Source: Hyposmocoma kahamanoa (taxonomy: Eukaryota; Arthropoda; Insecta; Lepidoptera; Cosmopterigidae). Taken from it: a stretch of DNA of 64,000 nucleotides. Both the position numbers and the translations under genes were made by a program. Where the stretch lies: positions 7,628,458 to 7,692,457 of the forward strand of contig NW_020653945.1 in the NCBI RefSeq assembly GCF_003589595.1, read 5' to 3'. Positions 23,232 through 34,429 of the stretch are shown piece by piece. The notes beneath the pieces were generated by a model. That model was not told the origin of the DNA and did not search any database. It saw nothing but the letters and a program-made list of their open reading frames with translations. Position 1 is the first letter of the stretch. Every line of letters starts with the position of its first letter.

Positions 23232-24540
23232 CTCACATGGAAGAAAATTAGGCACAGAATGCTGGGTACCGATTTGGCTAACCAAGATAAATAAATAAAA
23301 ACTGTGTATTTTGTGAGTCATAAACAAAAAGTGTTCGCTTTCAATGTTTTTAAAGTTAAATGGATGCAGGGGATAAAATTTATGTTTAGAACACAGTCAT
23401 GGCCTATGTTGTTGTTATTCTTCTCAAGTTACGGGATCAAAGGTAAATATTTCTATGTATTCTGATAACAAAGCGCACAAAGAACCAACCACATTATAGA
23501 TGAATTCCTGCGACATTGTAATAAGAATTTGTAAAATTACACTTAAGAGTACCTACGTACTATTTAGAAAAATGTATAGTATAATTTTCTTTCTGACTAC
23601 GAGCCCGAACAAATTTTTATGAAATATATCCAAAAAAATCACAAGTCTTAAGTTACCGCTGTCGCTTAACACTATCCGGCCCCTTCTGAGCGCGTTACCA
23701 CGATTGTTTTTAGCCCTTCGTGTACCAAACAGGGACTTATCTACGCACTTACTCCTTTCAATATCGTTTTTTCACTCCAATAAAGCTATACCTACATAAA
23801 ACCTTTAGAAACAAAGTTTGTACACCTCTACATGTTAATATTTTAACTGAAAAGAGAAACTTAATTTTCAAAAATTAAACAGCAACGATCATCTAAAATA
23901 TATAAATAAATTTCAAGTGTCTATCTGTGATTTTAGAAGCAACATTTAAGAGAAGTATGTCCTATACGATGCCTAAGCTAGATAACTGGTTGTAGAATGT
24001 TTGTTTGTTTGAATACTTGTATAGATTAAGCTCTGAAGCAACAAAATTCATATCAATGAAACTTTTAGAGTGCATAGAGAGTATTTCTACTTAGATTCTA
24101 TCTTTGTTTTACCTCAATATCTCAAAACATTTCGAAATTGCTGAATGTTACTTTATATGGGGAACAGATTCTTTGGATTTTGGATTCTTCTAGTATCCGC
24201 AGAATTAATATGGGTGGCCATAAAAGACTTTAAAGCAAATAAAAGACACTAAAAGGGGGAGCAACATATTGTTTAAAGAATCGTATTCCTTCTAGGCCTA
24301 TTATTAGGAAATTTGTTATGAATAGACTGTAAAGCAAATAATGGAACATACGTACACAAAAATGTGGAGGTGGGGTAGAATGAAATTACTGCTCTGTTCA
24401 CAGAACTAAAGTAATGTATTAATATAGACAAAACAAGAGCATCATCTAGTTTCATAATAAAACTCCGCAAGCTATTACATAAATTGATACTGAAGCGTAC
24501 CGAAAATAGCTGTGGATCAAAATAAGTCGCCATGTTGATA
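23232..24540. other. No feature seen
   Basis: AT-rich unique-looking DNA without a supported element. Confidence 0.5.
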
Positions 24541-24544
24541 GGCA

Positions 24545-24640
24545 GTGTCTGGGGCGGCGACGGCGATGGCGGCGGCGCGGTCGTTGCCTGGCAACCGCTG
24601 CAGCCGCCAGCGCAACCAGCGACCTACTTTCCTGAACCAC
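24545..24640. promoter_or_regulatory. CpG/GGC-rich block with RFX X-box-like palindrome
   Basis: ggcggc-rich text with gttgcctggcaac at 24583-24595, a perfect dyad (gttgcc-t-ggcaac) matching the RFX X-box form. The RFX reading comes from family knowledge; activity is unproven. Confidence 0.35.
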
Positions 24641-24709
24641 CTAAATGTTAATGACCTCCAAAACCCAGGTCGAAGTTCACGCGTTACACGAGGAAGGGAA
24701 ACCATCTAC

Positions 24710-25176
24710 GTACCCCTATAGATGACTTTTACGGGTCGCCCTGGGTATTGATCGCGGGAATTTGTTTGGGAAGGAAACTAGGTTAGATCAGGGTCTCTGT
24801 GTTGTTGTCACGTAGCCATTTGGATTTGATTCCCATTGCTTATTGTTAATTTCCATAGTTTCAAAATTGCACTTTTGTTAATAAAAATGCGGACATTACT
24901 TCGTGAAAAGGAAATTCTTCAGATGAAAAGTAGTATAACGATTTAGTTAAACAAACAAATCGGGTGAAGGTTAAGTTATGTAGGTAAAGAGATATTATCA
25001 AATAACACTTGCAAACGGAAACTGTGTTGCATACCACTAATAATAGAAATGACAGTATTAGCAGACGCGTTTTATATACATAATAATATATGCAAATACA
25101 TGTAAAAGCAATTTAGTTAAATATTTTAAACGTTGTGTATTGGCTTTCTTGTTGCTGTTTTTATTCTCTTTTTAGT
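24710..25176. other. No feature seen
   Basis: AT-rich DNA. Confidence 0.5.
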
Positions 25177-25400
25177 TTATGCGTTACCTACACACACAAA
25201 CACTATAAAATCAACCAAATGTGGATTTTGGTGTAGTTGCCTATTAGGATCATACAAATAAAATAAAATAAAAAGGCATTTATTTCTCCACAAAACATAA
25301 GAAACACAATACTTAAAAAACGAATAGAAAAAAAAAACAATCGAATGATGTGTACAAAAAGGTTGAAGACTCAGCATTGCCGATTTTCAGTCTTTACCTG
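25177..25400 (-). repeat. Probable LINE/retroposon 3' end with poly(A) signal
   Basis: Read on minus, the block ends ...gtggagaaataaatgcctt followed by runs of ttttatttta. That is an AATAAA signal close to a simple A/T-rich tail, typical of non-LTR element ends in insects. Not assigned to a family. Confidence 0.35.
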
Positions 25401-25594
25401 TGCTAGCTAGCTATATATAGTATTTTATATTATATTTATAAAATATTTGAGAGTTAGCGTACCATATTGCGAAACTATATTTAATACAACACCAGTAAGT
25501 ATCAAGTATTGTATTACTATTTTTTAATTTTACTTATAGTTATAGTTGCTGCTGTGATGTACTAGCTTTCCATATTCTTACATAGGTACATTCT

Positions 25595-25890
25595 AGTATG
25601 TAGTCACACGAGCCGTAATGACGACTGCATCATAAATGCAGTTTTGGTAGTCACAGCTGGCTTCCGTCCTTCTGCATCTCAACTGTTAAATACTAGTCCA
25701 GCTTACAAGAAGCCAATGTGCAATCAATGTGCACTTGTCATGCAATAATGGGACGCACTAACAGTTGGTAGTCACGGTACAATCGTATAGCGCGACTGCA
25801 TCCAGACTATTTTCCGACTGCATTGCAACTGCAATTATTCAGTTGTGTGACTTCGCGCATTAACTGCAAATGCAGTCAAATTATTAGCAA
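25595..25890. repeat. Region with clustered gtagtcac and actgcat/atgcagt words
   Basis: gtagtcac occurs three times (about 25599, 25649, 25771). gtgtgacttc appears in inverted form near 25844. actgcat or atgcagt words occur at least five times. Such clustered subterminal words are typical of hAT-type non-autonomous elements. No firm ends or duplication could be placed. Confidence 0.3.
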
Positions 25891-26079
25891 CCTTATAAGT
25901 AATGTAATTGAATGAATACTTATGTATAAAGGAAGACGTGCTGTACACATGTGACATTGATTGGTAATTTGGTAAACTTATTCAGTTAAACACGTTTATC
26001 GCATTGAGGTAACGTTAGGAGTTAAGATAGACGTATAACCATAGTATATAAAAAAGTAGTCCAATAAAGACGTAGCAGC

Positions 26080-26180
26080 GCGGCTTGTACGTGTGCGCGC
26101 CCGCCACGTGCCGTGTACGGACGCACACATTCCCATAATTTCACAGTGCATTCGCGGGTCATCGCCAAGCGCCATTCATT
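26080..26180. promoter_or_regulatory. CpG-rich block
   Basis: Dense CpG text (cgcgcccgccacgtgccg, with a cacgtg palindrome) immediately upstream of the MITE at 26236. Possible promoter fragment; weak. Confidence 0.2.
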
Positions 26181-26235
26181 ACGAAATTATTGCGTCCGCT
26201 TGGTGTTTAAAAATGAAATGAAATAAGATAATATA

Positions 26236-26624
26236 TCGCACTGCTATTACAATAGTGTTATAACTCAAAATATGTGAAAATCAAGATTATATCGTTGTTG
26301 AACGTAAAATTTGATTCTCTACACGTCAATGAAACCGTCGTTAGAATATTGTAAAAAACAACTAAAATATATCTACTTAACTATTTAACTTAAAATGAAA
26401 CACGCTTTATGTGAGCTAGTTCTGGCCAAAATAGTCCTTATTCAAAAACATGAAATTATTTCTTCTCTTTTATTTTTAAATATGTATATTTGGTAAATAG
26501 GAAATAACCTATACATAATATATAAATTTACACAGATCTTTCACGGGAAGCGAGTAATTCGTTTTTCGTCGATTCTGAGAAAATACACTATTTGAGTTAA
26601 TACACTATTGTGTTAACAGTGCGA
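26236..26624 (+). mobile_element. TIR MITE family M, copy 1 (TA target site)
   Basis: About 389 bp, from tcgcactgctattacaatag to caatagtgttaacagtgcga equivalents. The ends form 30-base imperfect terminal inverted repeats. It is flanked by TA on both sides, as for Tc1/mariner insertions. A second copy in the opposite orientation lies at 29073-29459. No transposase is encoded. Confidence 0.85.
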
Positions 26625-26977
26625 TATAGAATAATATATAAAGATGTTTGTTGTTGCGTTCATTGGTTGTTTGAATAAAACTGTCTCAAATTTAGAATTG
26701 TTCAGCATTTCACTTCTATTTCACAGTCATTCTCCTCATAATCGTGATACCAATCCGCAATACTGGTATAAAAATGTGAATTTGTAAGTACTGCATTTCA
26801 CAAAGGTTATTTCAATGTAGCACGAGAATACTGTAACGAATAGTTTCTTTTTTCAAATTATGTTTACATCCTGTTGACACAACTAAAATGATAATATGAC
26901 AACCCTATGCTCCGAGGGACGTATAGGTATGACGCGCCGAACAGGCGTAGGCGAGACTTGCACTACTTGTTTTCGTG

Positions 26978-27104
26978 TTTTTTTTTTATATTACCAAGTG
27001 ACCCTTACCCTTCAAAACCGTAACACAGTAATGCTCACACTACTGCTTGGCGGCAAAAATAGTTAAGGTGACACGAACTCTTTCACAAGGAACTCTACTG
27101 CAAC
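26978..27104 (-). repeat. Dispersed retroposon tail, copy 6 (internally deleted)
   Basis: The minus-strand copy keeps the 3' end (tttttttttatattaccaagtga on plus) and the 5' block (cccttacccttcaaaaccg to actctttcacaaggaactc). The roughly 170-base middle is missing, joined precisely after accaagtga. Confidence 0.7.
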
Positions 27105-27763
27105 TAAAACTAAATAACTATACCTATGTATGTACATAGATACTCGTAAATGCAAACAAGTAATTTATTTGTTTTATCAGTGTCAATGCAGTTGTGTTTC
27201 TGTATTATGTTCATTGAGTAATGAATTTTATCTATCTTATCTAATATATAGACACTAACTGAGTTTGGTACAGGAGCTGTAAAACTAACCAAGATCGTAA
27301 CTCATAGTTATGATGCAAGCTGTGCCACATTTACTAGCTCTTGGAAGCTTATTCAGTGCATTCAATGGTCGATGTAATATGTAACTCAAATGGTATGTAT
27401 ATTAGATGTAGGTGCAGTATAGTGATGATTTTGTTTTTGGGGCAACAGAACCAAAATTGTAGAGACAATTAGTAAGTTGGTATTTATAATTCATTTAAAT
27501 TCATTTAGTAACTCAATGACGGTAAAATCCTGGACTCCTATCCTCCATAAAAAAAAAAACTGTGGACGTTAATATAAAAATATTTTTTAATATTACATTT
27601 TTATAGCTTCAATTAATTCACATGGATAATGCTGACAATGAATGAATTCGTTTTTGATATTATTAATAATGTTATATGTTATGTAAAATAAACCTCCGTA
27701 GGTGCTTTATATTATATTAACACTGGGCAACTCCACACGGAACAACCAAAACACTGTTGACAG
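27105..27763. other. No feature seen
   Basis: AT-rich DNA. Confidence 0.5.
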
Positions 27764-27920
27764 TTTTCGCATTTGTTACACATTGGAAATGCAACTATTT
27801 TTTTGAATTTAAATCGTTTATTCAGCGTGATCATGGAACCTGTAAAGAGCCCGAAACGTTGGTTTATTTGAAAAAACAAACGTACGCGATTGAGATCATA
27901 AAAATTAGTTTCATTTCCAC
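27764..27920. mobile_element. Hairpin repeat family H, copy 3
   Basis: ttacacattggaaatgcaac opens the element. The core gtaaagagcccgaaacgttg is in the same loop orientation as the 17302 copy, followed by gaaaaaacaaacgtacgcg and attagtttcatttcc. The left side extends into the reverse complement of the family's 3' tail, so this is a longer form than the copy at 8977. Diverged. Confidence 0.65.
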
Positions 27921-28155
27921 TCTTGATATTTGTTAAATCGACTCTCTAGCATCGCTACACGGTTATATGTAAACGAATTGTCGTATACATTGTACAAAAG
28001 TTTCTAAATAAATAAAAAAAATCTGATGCTAACTGATAATGTGACCAACGATGTTACGCGTTTGTCTAAAAAAAATTACTATTTACTCTAACCTTGAGTA
28101 TTACTCAGATTGTAGTTTAAAAAAAACAGATATTGGCAGTGTATTCCGTTGCTTA

Positions 28156-28205
28156 TTCGTACGCATTAGCAAGGGGGAAGCAAAACGCTTCGTAATGCGT
28201 ACGAA
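28156..28205. repeat. Perfect 13-bp inverted repeat
   Basis: ttcgtacgcatta at 28156-28168 pairs with taatgcgtacgaa at 28193-28205 around a 24-base loop. Confidence 0.75.
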
Positions 28206-28330
28206 AAATGACCCGATGGCAAATCAGTGACGTAAGAAGGAGCGGTCTGAGTTTTCTAGTCGACTGATGGACGAACGGTAAGGGTGGAACAAAATTGAAA
28301 AGTTCCTGCGCACGTCTTAAAATTTACTCT

Positions 28331-28340
28331 ATATATAAAA
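28331..28340 (+). promoter_or_regulatory. TATA-box-like sequence
   Basis: tatataaaag is a textbook TATA-box form. It is followed about 30 bases later by an open stretch (28366-28548, without an ATG start) of unknown content. Whether it is a promoter, an internal TE promoter or chance is open. Confidence 0.25.
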
Positions 28341-28599
28341 GTGACAAGCAGGCCGCTTTCCTACGTTGGTCGAGATTTTGAAGCTTCCACTCCGCAAGAA
28401 AATCGCAATAAGTCTTCGCCATTCGCTCCACGGAGTCCAAGGCAGCCAAATGATATTGGGCAGAGCCGTCACAACGGAGATAACACTATACATGAACAAA
28501 CTTGTGCTTGATAAAACTTTAAAGCCGTTCTGGATAAAAGTTAGTTAAAATGAAATGAAATTTGAAGTTGGAGCGGCGACTTTCACCAAACCGGGCAGT

Positions 28600-28735
28600 C
28601 CAGTCGGATTGAAGGAATTTTTCTTTCTCTTTGTTCGATCTATGTATCAATAATAACAATAAACCAGTGGACGATTTTTTACAAAAAATGTATGATTATC
28701 ATGGTACTAAAACATCGTGATATTCAATCAAATAA
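28600..28735 (+). repeat. tRNA-related repeat T, arm-only copy
   Basis: From ccagtcggattgaaggaatt through ttgttcgatctatgtatc to aacaataaaccagtgga, ttacaaaaaatgtatgat and catcgtgatattcaatc. It matches the non-tRNA flank and right arm of the palindromic copy at 54420-54715. The tRNA-like head is absent. Confidence 0.6.
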
Positions 28736-29014
28736 ATAAAAAAAAATAACTAAAAATATATTATTTAGTTAATCATTGATTGAGGGTACTACGATCATTA
28801 GAAGCTTGTATGGCGCCATTATGGTTATGACATCACCAACAAATATGTTGCTGGTAATTATTTCAATTTTCAAGGAATTTGTAAGTATTTTAGTTTTGAA
28901 CGGAATTAAGATGTTCGTAAACAGCCAATTCTGTCAAATTATATCAATTCTAACTACATACCACATAAATTCTAACAGTATGTGACATTTTACATTCAAC
29001 TGTTAAATTTATTT

Positions 29015-29660
29015 TTAAACGACTTCAAAAAGGAGGAGGTTCTCAATTCGACTGTATTTTTTTAAGTACATATCGCACTGTTAATACAATAGTGTATTAA
29101 CTCTGTATTTCTCAGAATCGACGAAAAACGAATTACTCGCTTCCCGTGAAAGATCTGTGTAAATTTATATATTATGTATAGGTTATTTCCTACTTGCCAA
29201 ATATACATATTTAAAAATAAAAGAGAAAAAATATTTTCTAATTTTTGAATATATAATAGTCCATTATGGCCAGAACTAGCTCACATAAATCGTGTCTCAT
29301 TTTGAGTTAAGTAGTTAAGTAGACACCTTATAATTGTTTTTTACAATAGTCTCACGACGGTTTTATTGACCTGTAGAGAATCAAATTTTACGTTCAACAA
29401 TGGTATAATCTTGAATTTCACATATTTTCAGTTATAACACTATTGTAATAGCGGTGCGATATGTTACGAGATAACTCTCGCATTTGTGACCCGATTTTGA
29501 TGATCCTTTTTTTGTTGGAAAGAGAGTAACCTCAGTATTGGTGCCATTTAAATTTTGAAGAAAAAATTGTAGAAAAAAGTCCACCATAAGGGTGGCAAAC
29601 TAGGGAATGAATCCGGTTTCGCACACATTCCGGTAACCGATTTCAATAAAACTTGGTAAA
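29015..29660 (+). repeat. Older dispersed repeat G, split by MITE
   Basis: Starts aacgacttcaaaaaggagga and continues after the MITE with tgttacgagataactctcg. It then includes cccgattttgatgatcc and actagggaatgaatccgg. Related copies occur at 50050-50370 (plus), 51525-51710 (minus) and 37900-38455 (minus). I recognise the opening block as a very common lepidopteran repeat of unclear class. Confidence 0.65.
29073..29459 (-). mobile_element. TIR MITE family M, copy 2, nested
   Basis: About 387 bp, the reverse complement of copy 1 with moderate divergence. For example tctcagaatcgacgaaaaac here is gtttttcgtcgattctgaga at copy 1. It is flanked by TA on both sides and lies inside repeat G (acaTA | element | TAtgttac), so it jumped after repeat G had settled. 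Confidence 0.85.
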
Positions 29661-31160
29661 TAAAAAAATACTGCGACCATTAAAGCTAAATGAAAAAAAA
29701 TTTCGTTAATTAACAATAATCCTAACATCAGCTTGGCTCCGTATACTTGATTGCCATTGATAATGAATGCTCATAATAACTTATAACTATGTAACACATA
29801 TAGAGTATAGCGTACTGTTTGCTGCTTTGATTCTGACTTCGGTTATACATTCCCCCTGAATAACAAATTAGTACAACACTTAAAAGTAATTAAAAAAATA
29901 TATCCTCCTTTGTAAAACCTATAAATAGCTGCGAGGATTTAATTTTTATTCGCTAGCGGTGAGTGAGCAATTTTACACATGGCAGTTAACCGTATAGTGA
30001 TGACGTCACCAAGTTCCTAGTACGCAAAGCATCAAAGAGATTATTAAAATGTCGTACACCCTCTCCCTCATAGAGTGCGTAATAGAGCGTACATACACAT
30101 GAACCAAGTCATTATCATCGAGGAAAATATGCTGTGCAACAAAATAACTAGCGTATCAGTAAGTACCTCTACCATGAGTTTACAAAATGGACAGGGGATA
30201 ACAACTGTACTTCGTTTTTTTTTTAGAATTATAAATAACGTAAACAAAGAAGCAGTGATCGTAAACCGTTTTCTTTAGACAACAAATTACAGAAAAGGAA
30301 AACATGAAAACATCGTGAGAATTGATGATAAATAAACAACATTTACAGATACAATAAGTGTTAATATTTTATAACACGTTACCGTTTAATGTTTGGAACC
30401 TCTGTGTGTTTGTGTTTTTTATAGTGCAAGTTTTTTCATGTAATCTTTAGTGAATACTACTAATAAGAAAACGTAATAATTACACAAAGGTAGTAAATAT
30501 GTTTTAAAATTTTAGGTTCACAATATTTATTAAGTTGATTTGCTTACAAAATGATAAAATAAAATGACGCCTGATGAAAAACGCATTTTTTTTTTCTAAT
30601 GCTAAAAAACAATGTATACCTACCTATGTTAATTTGGCAAATTGTGCAACACAAAAAATAATTTTCTATACAAACATTTCACGTAGTTATAGGTACAGGT
30701 GTCATTCCCGGAACTGAACTCAAAAATAAATAATTGGGATGTCATTCTTCATTTATTTTTTGGCGGCCGTAACATTTGACACACTTTCATTGGAAACCCG
30801 CGTGATATTTAAGCCCATCTCAACAAGTGACATAGATCTTGAACCTAATTCTGAGAAGCGTTCTATGTTGGCACCATGTATCTTCGGAGTTAAAAATACC
30901 GCTTAGTACAAAGAAACGTTACTACATACATTGTATGAAGATTGATTTCAGAACGATCTTTCAAAATATATATACGTATAAAAATGTATATTTTTATTTA
31001 CTTAATCAGAAGCACGTGCGAATATACCAAAACACAAATAAAGTGTAAGAATTTATTTTCTTAAGTTTTGCAATAGTCACGGCAACAACGGGGTGTTCAG
31101 TAAGCTACTAGCTCACTGCTGTCAAAACCCTTAATTTTTTTTGCACCCACTCATAGCTCC
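29661..31160. other. No gene seen; TATA-like word at 29920
   Basis: AT-rich DNA. tataaata at 29920-29927 is followed by gtgagt at 29959, too close together to make a sensible first exon. Nothing else is supported. Confidence 0.4.
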
Positions 31161-31164
31161 GCAC

Positions 31165-31320
31165 TAGGGAAACCCGGTATTGCGGGTACCAGAGAACTAC
31201 AAATTAAATTAAATAAATGTAGATCATATAAATATTTCACCCTGCCCTGGAATTAAATCCGGAACCTCTTCGTGGCATACCAGCACGGTAATCGTTCGAG
31301 CACGGAGGCAGTTAACAAAT
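31165..31320 (-). repeat. tRNA-like SINE-type repeat
   Basis: On minus, tgcctccgtgctcgaacg followed by ggttccggatttaattcc resembles degenerate A and B boxes, with an AT-rich tail. A GC-rich block at 31430-31500 beside it has no recognised identity. Confidence 0.4.
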
Positions 31321-31667
31321 GTTTGTAAAGCTTAGGTTTTACAGCAATCTAAGAATGATCAATACACGCTGCTTGTCTTCAGAGTATAGCTCCCCGCTGC
31401 CACTTAAGTATATACTGCATTTATCCGACGGTGTCGACGGCCGGCCTAGTTTCGCGCTAGGAATAGGCTCGCCCCCGCCCGCGCGTCTGGTCGCCTGGTC
31501 GCCAAGCTAGCCAAGTGCTTGCTAAGGGACGCGCCTGCACACGGTTCATGGCTGCTGCCCACCCTGAAACACCTACTTAAGCACGTTACACGGCTCTCTG
31601 GCATTGTATCTTTAAACCGAACGTAATGGGTTTATAATCCTATTACTATAAGTATATACAGAGTTGT

Positions 31668-31767
31668 TACGTTTTCGCGATAGTTACACATAGGAAATGA
31701 AACTACTTTTCGGATCTAAATTGCGTATATTCGTTTACAAGTTCCATGGTCACGGCTGACTGAGATG
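31668..31767. mobile_element. Hairpin repeat family H, copy 4 (partial)
   Basis: ttcgcgatagttacacatag precedes aggaaatgaaactactttt, and the copy ends ccatggtcacggctgactg. The core cgacgtttcggg is deleted. The left side contains the inverted tail, as in copy 3. Confidence 0.6.
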
Positions 31768-33900
31768 GTAAAGTCATCACATCAACCAATTATGTCTAAT
31801 GTTAATGTTTATTTCATATGCTTACAAAAGTTATTAATTAAATACGCTATTTTAATTTTCCAAAGAACATAACAATTTACGCTACATACGTTTTGCAAAA
31901 CATAACTTAATCTTACCTGAGTATGATTTCAATAATAGATGGAGTTTTACAAAAGGGACCTGTTTGATATTTGTAGAGATTCTACAATCAAAAAGACACA
32001 ATTGGGACTTTATCTTCTGTATTTTCAGACCACAGACCAATTTCAAACTCTTTATGCATTTTAAGAAAGGAAAATCTAACAGCGAAATGAAGCAACCTCA
32101 GAATATTATGCAATGATAGTAGTGCTAGTTGCAATGCGAATGTAATGTGCAATATGCATTAGGGTCTGCGACCTCATCCGGCCGGATCACGGCCTTTGAA
32201 CGCAATCAAATCTGCACACAAACACCAATGACGACGCACCAACTGATTCAGAACGACCAATCACGAAGTTTCTAAATTTAAATGAGCCAATACACGATTA
32301 AGAATAATGACAGAGCAGAGGACCTGGTGCTTATAATTCAACTGTTTTCAATGTCATATTGTTTAGAAGACAACTAGTTTTACAACGTATATCTCAGCGG
32401 ATACTAAATGTAGATGATAAGTATACAAAACATGAAGTCAAAAATACATATTATTTTAGGACATACTGTTCACGTGACATGTTACGTGGATGCTATCCAT
32501 TTTAGGTATAATACTTACATTCTGACGTCATCAATAGGAGAGCCATAGCTCAATCTCAAAAATTAACCGGTAACAAATTACATCCCAAAAGCCGACGAAG
32601 GCAATATGCTAAAGTGTTTCACCGTATAATGTACATGGAGTCTTACGAAACATCCGCATTCATAAGTGCTCTGTGATGATCTATGGCCGGACAAGCCGAA
32701 CCACATTTCGCTGTAGAAAGCGAGTCTTTGTTTCACTGTGCAGCGGTAATTTGTAGATGAGTTGCACGTTTTATAAATTGTTCCCCTAAAATCGGCCATC
32801 TCACAGTGGCTGGACGGTGTCCAAATGTGCTATTTCTTTTTTGAAGTTTAGCAGGATTCCTAGCCGGCACCGCCTCTGTTTCTTGTCAGGGATAATTTTA
32901 AAAAAATGGAAATGTTTTATTTATAAATTGCTTTTTCACGCTCTACCTGCTTTTTAGGCCACTGTTGTTCGTATGACATTTAATATCCCATGAAATTCCA
33001 GGAAAATTTTGTTGCTAATTCTATGAAAACAAGTACTTTGATGTGACTCACACGACTTCACGAATGTGTTCAATGTACAGGTAATGCAGGTGCTAAAACC
33101 TTGGCTGTCGATAGTGAGAATGCACTTTCACTAAAATGCACTAGCTACTTCATAAAATACATCCTAGCTTACAAAGAATGTACTATGAAAATGTTACTTA
33201 TAAATGAATGTACCTACTTGGCTGAAGGTATATAAGAGACTTTTGTGTCATCTTATCGCAGAAATCCTTCAATTTTTGGATCGAATTGTGTCATAAACAG
33301 AGTCATGGCCGGTTGTCGATCTCCTAATTTGATGGTCACCCCTTTTATCGCACTTGTTTCAAATGTTATCTACCCTGATAATAAAATGTATTAAAATAGT
33401 AAAGAAAAATAAGGTTTTTGAAGTACATTGTGCTATTTATTCATTTTACACGAAAGAATGATTCTTGTACGAGTATGTAAAGAAGGTAACCAACTCTACG
33501 TGTGTTTTGTTTTATTTTCACAAATTTTCTCAAAGAAGGAAATCTGAATCAGTCAAGACTGTCCCTGAACACGCTGCGTGTTGTAATAATTGTGTTTGCT
33601 GACATATACTTATACCATTTGAAAAGTTTTGACTTCATACGCATAAAAATATCCGACCTAAAATATAGAGTAGCAGTTTGAAATCGAACATCGGGCTGTA
33701 CACAAATTTAGAGCATTTGAACGGGCCAATGTCTTGAGCGCGATCTTGAATTTTAGCACGAGATTTAAGAAGTGAACTTGCCCCAGTGACCACCGGTGGC
33801 GGTTGATATAAATATGCACACGCTGAATCTCACATCCAATAATAGAGTTGCTTGTCGCACCGCCACGTATTATGTTCCCAAATTGGCTGTAATTTCTATA
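31768..33900. other. No feature seen
   Basis: AT-rich DNA. The 73-codon minus-strand frame at 32578-32799 has no domain I know. Confidence 0.45.
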
Positions 33901-33909
33901 CGGTAGATG

Positions 33910-33990
33910 GTGTCCTTGATAAATTTTATTCATCAATGATAAGACAACTCTCCTGTCTCTAGTGATACCAGTATTTTCCAACAAGTACAC
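33910..33990 (-). pseudogene. Possible reverse-transcriptase fragment
   Basis: The first 26 codons of a 110-codon minus-strand frame read MYLLENTGITRDRRVVLSL and onward. This fits the LLexxGIxxRDRRxIxxLY pattern found in the finger/palm region of RTE/CR1-type reverse transcriptases. The rest of the frame (to 33658) does not continue the domain convincingly, and a frameshifted gcggtgcgacaagc nearby loosely recalls the GVRQG motif. A decayed LINE is the inference. Confidence 0.3.
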
Positions 33991-34131
33991 TCTGGTAATT
34001 AATTACTTATTTACAATATTGGTAAACATTTTGGGCTAGAGATTATTTAGTTTATTGCATGTACATTTTACGGAAGCGCACCATTTAATTTATGACCTGT
34101 TCCAACGTTTACCATAACACTCATTAAAGTT

Positions 34132-34227
34132 AGGAAATGAAACAATTTTTCCGGATTTAAATCGCGTATATTTGTTTTTTCAAACAAACCGACGTTTCGG
34201 GCCCTTTAATTCCCATGGTCACGGTTG
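34132..34227. mobile_element. Hairpin repeat family H, copy 5, with 13-bp direct repeats
   Basis: A minimal copy of about 96-99 bp, from aggaaatgaaacaattttt to catggtcacggttg(act). actcattaaagtt occurs at 34119-34131 and again at 34228-34240. The first three bases of the repeat may belong to the element, giving a duplication of 10-13 bp. It lacks the second hairpin arm and the tail altogether. Confidence 0.8.
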
Positions 34228-34429
34228 ACTCATTAAAGTTCGTAAATATCTCTAAAGTCGTAGAAAGAAATCATAACATTTCCATTTTTAGGACTGCACT
34301 TGTACACAATTTCCAAGTGGAAGGATCCAAGTCGGAAACAAGATAACAGCATTCAAGCTTCTTCCTTATACAAGGAAAACATCCCCTGAAGAGTGCATTT
34401 GACATTTTTGAAAAGTGCACGAGCGGATC

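Noticed and set aside
23972..23996. Resemblance to the miR-9 family (ctagataactggttg read on minus)
   Set aside because: The seed does not match and no pairing arm lies within 60 bases.
28366..28548. 60-codon frame after the TATA box as a gene
   Set aside because: It begins with TTG, has no ATG in a suitable place, and no domain is recognisable.
29920..29964. TATA box followed by a GTGAGT donor
   Set aside because: TSS and donor would be only a few bases apart; no sensible exon.
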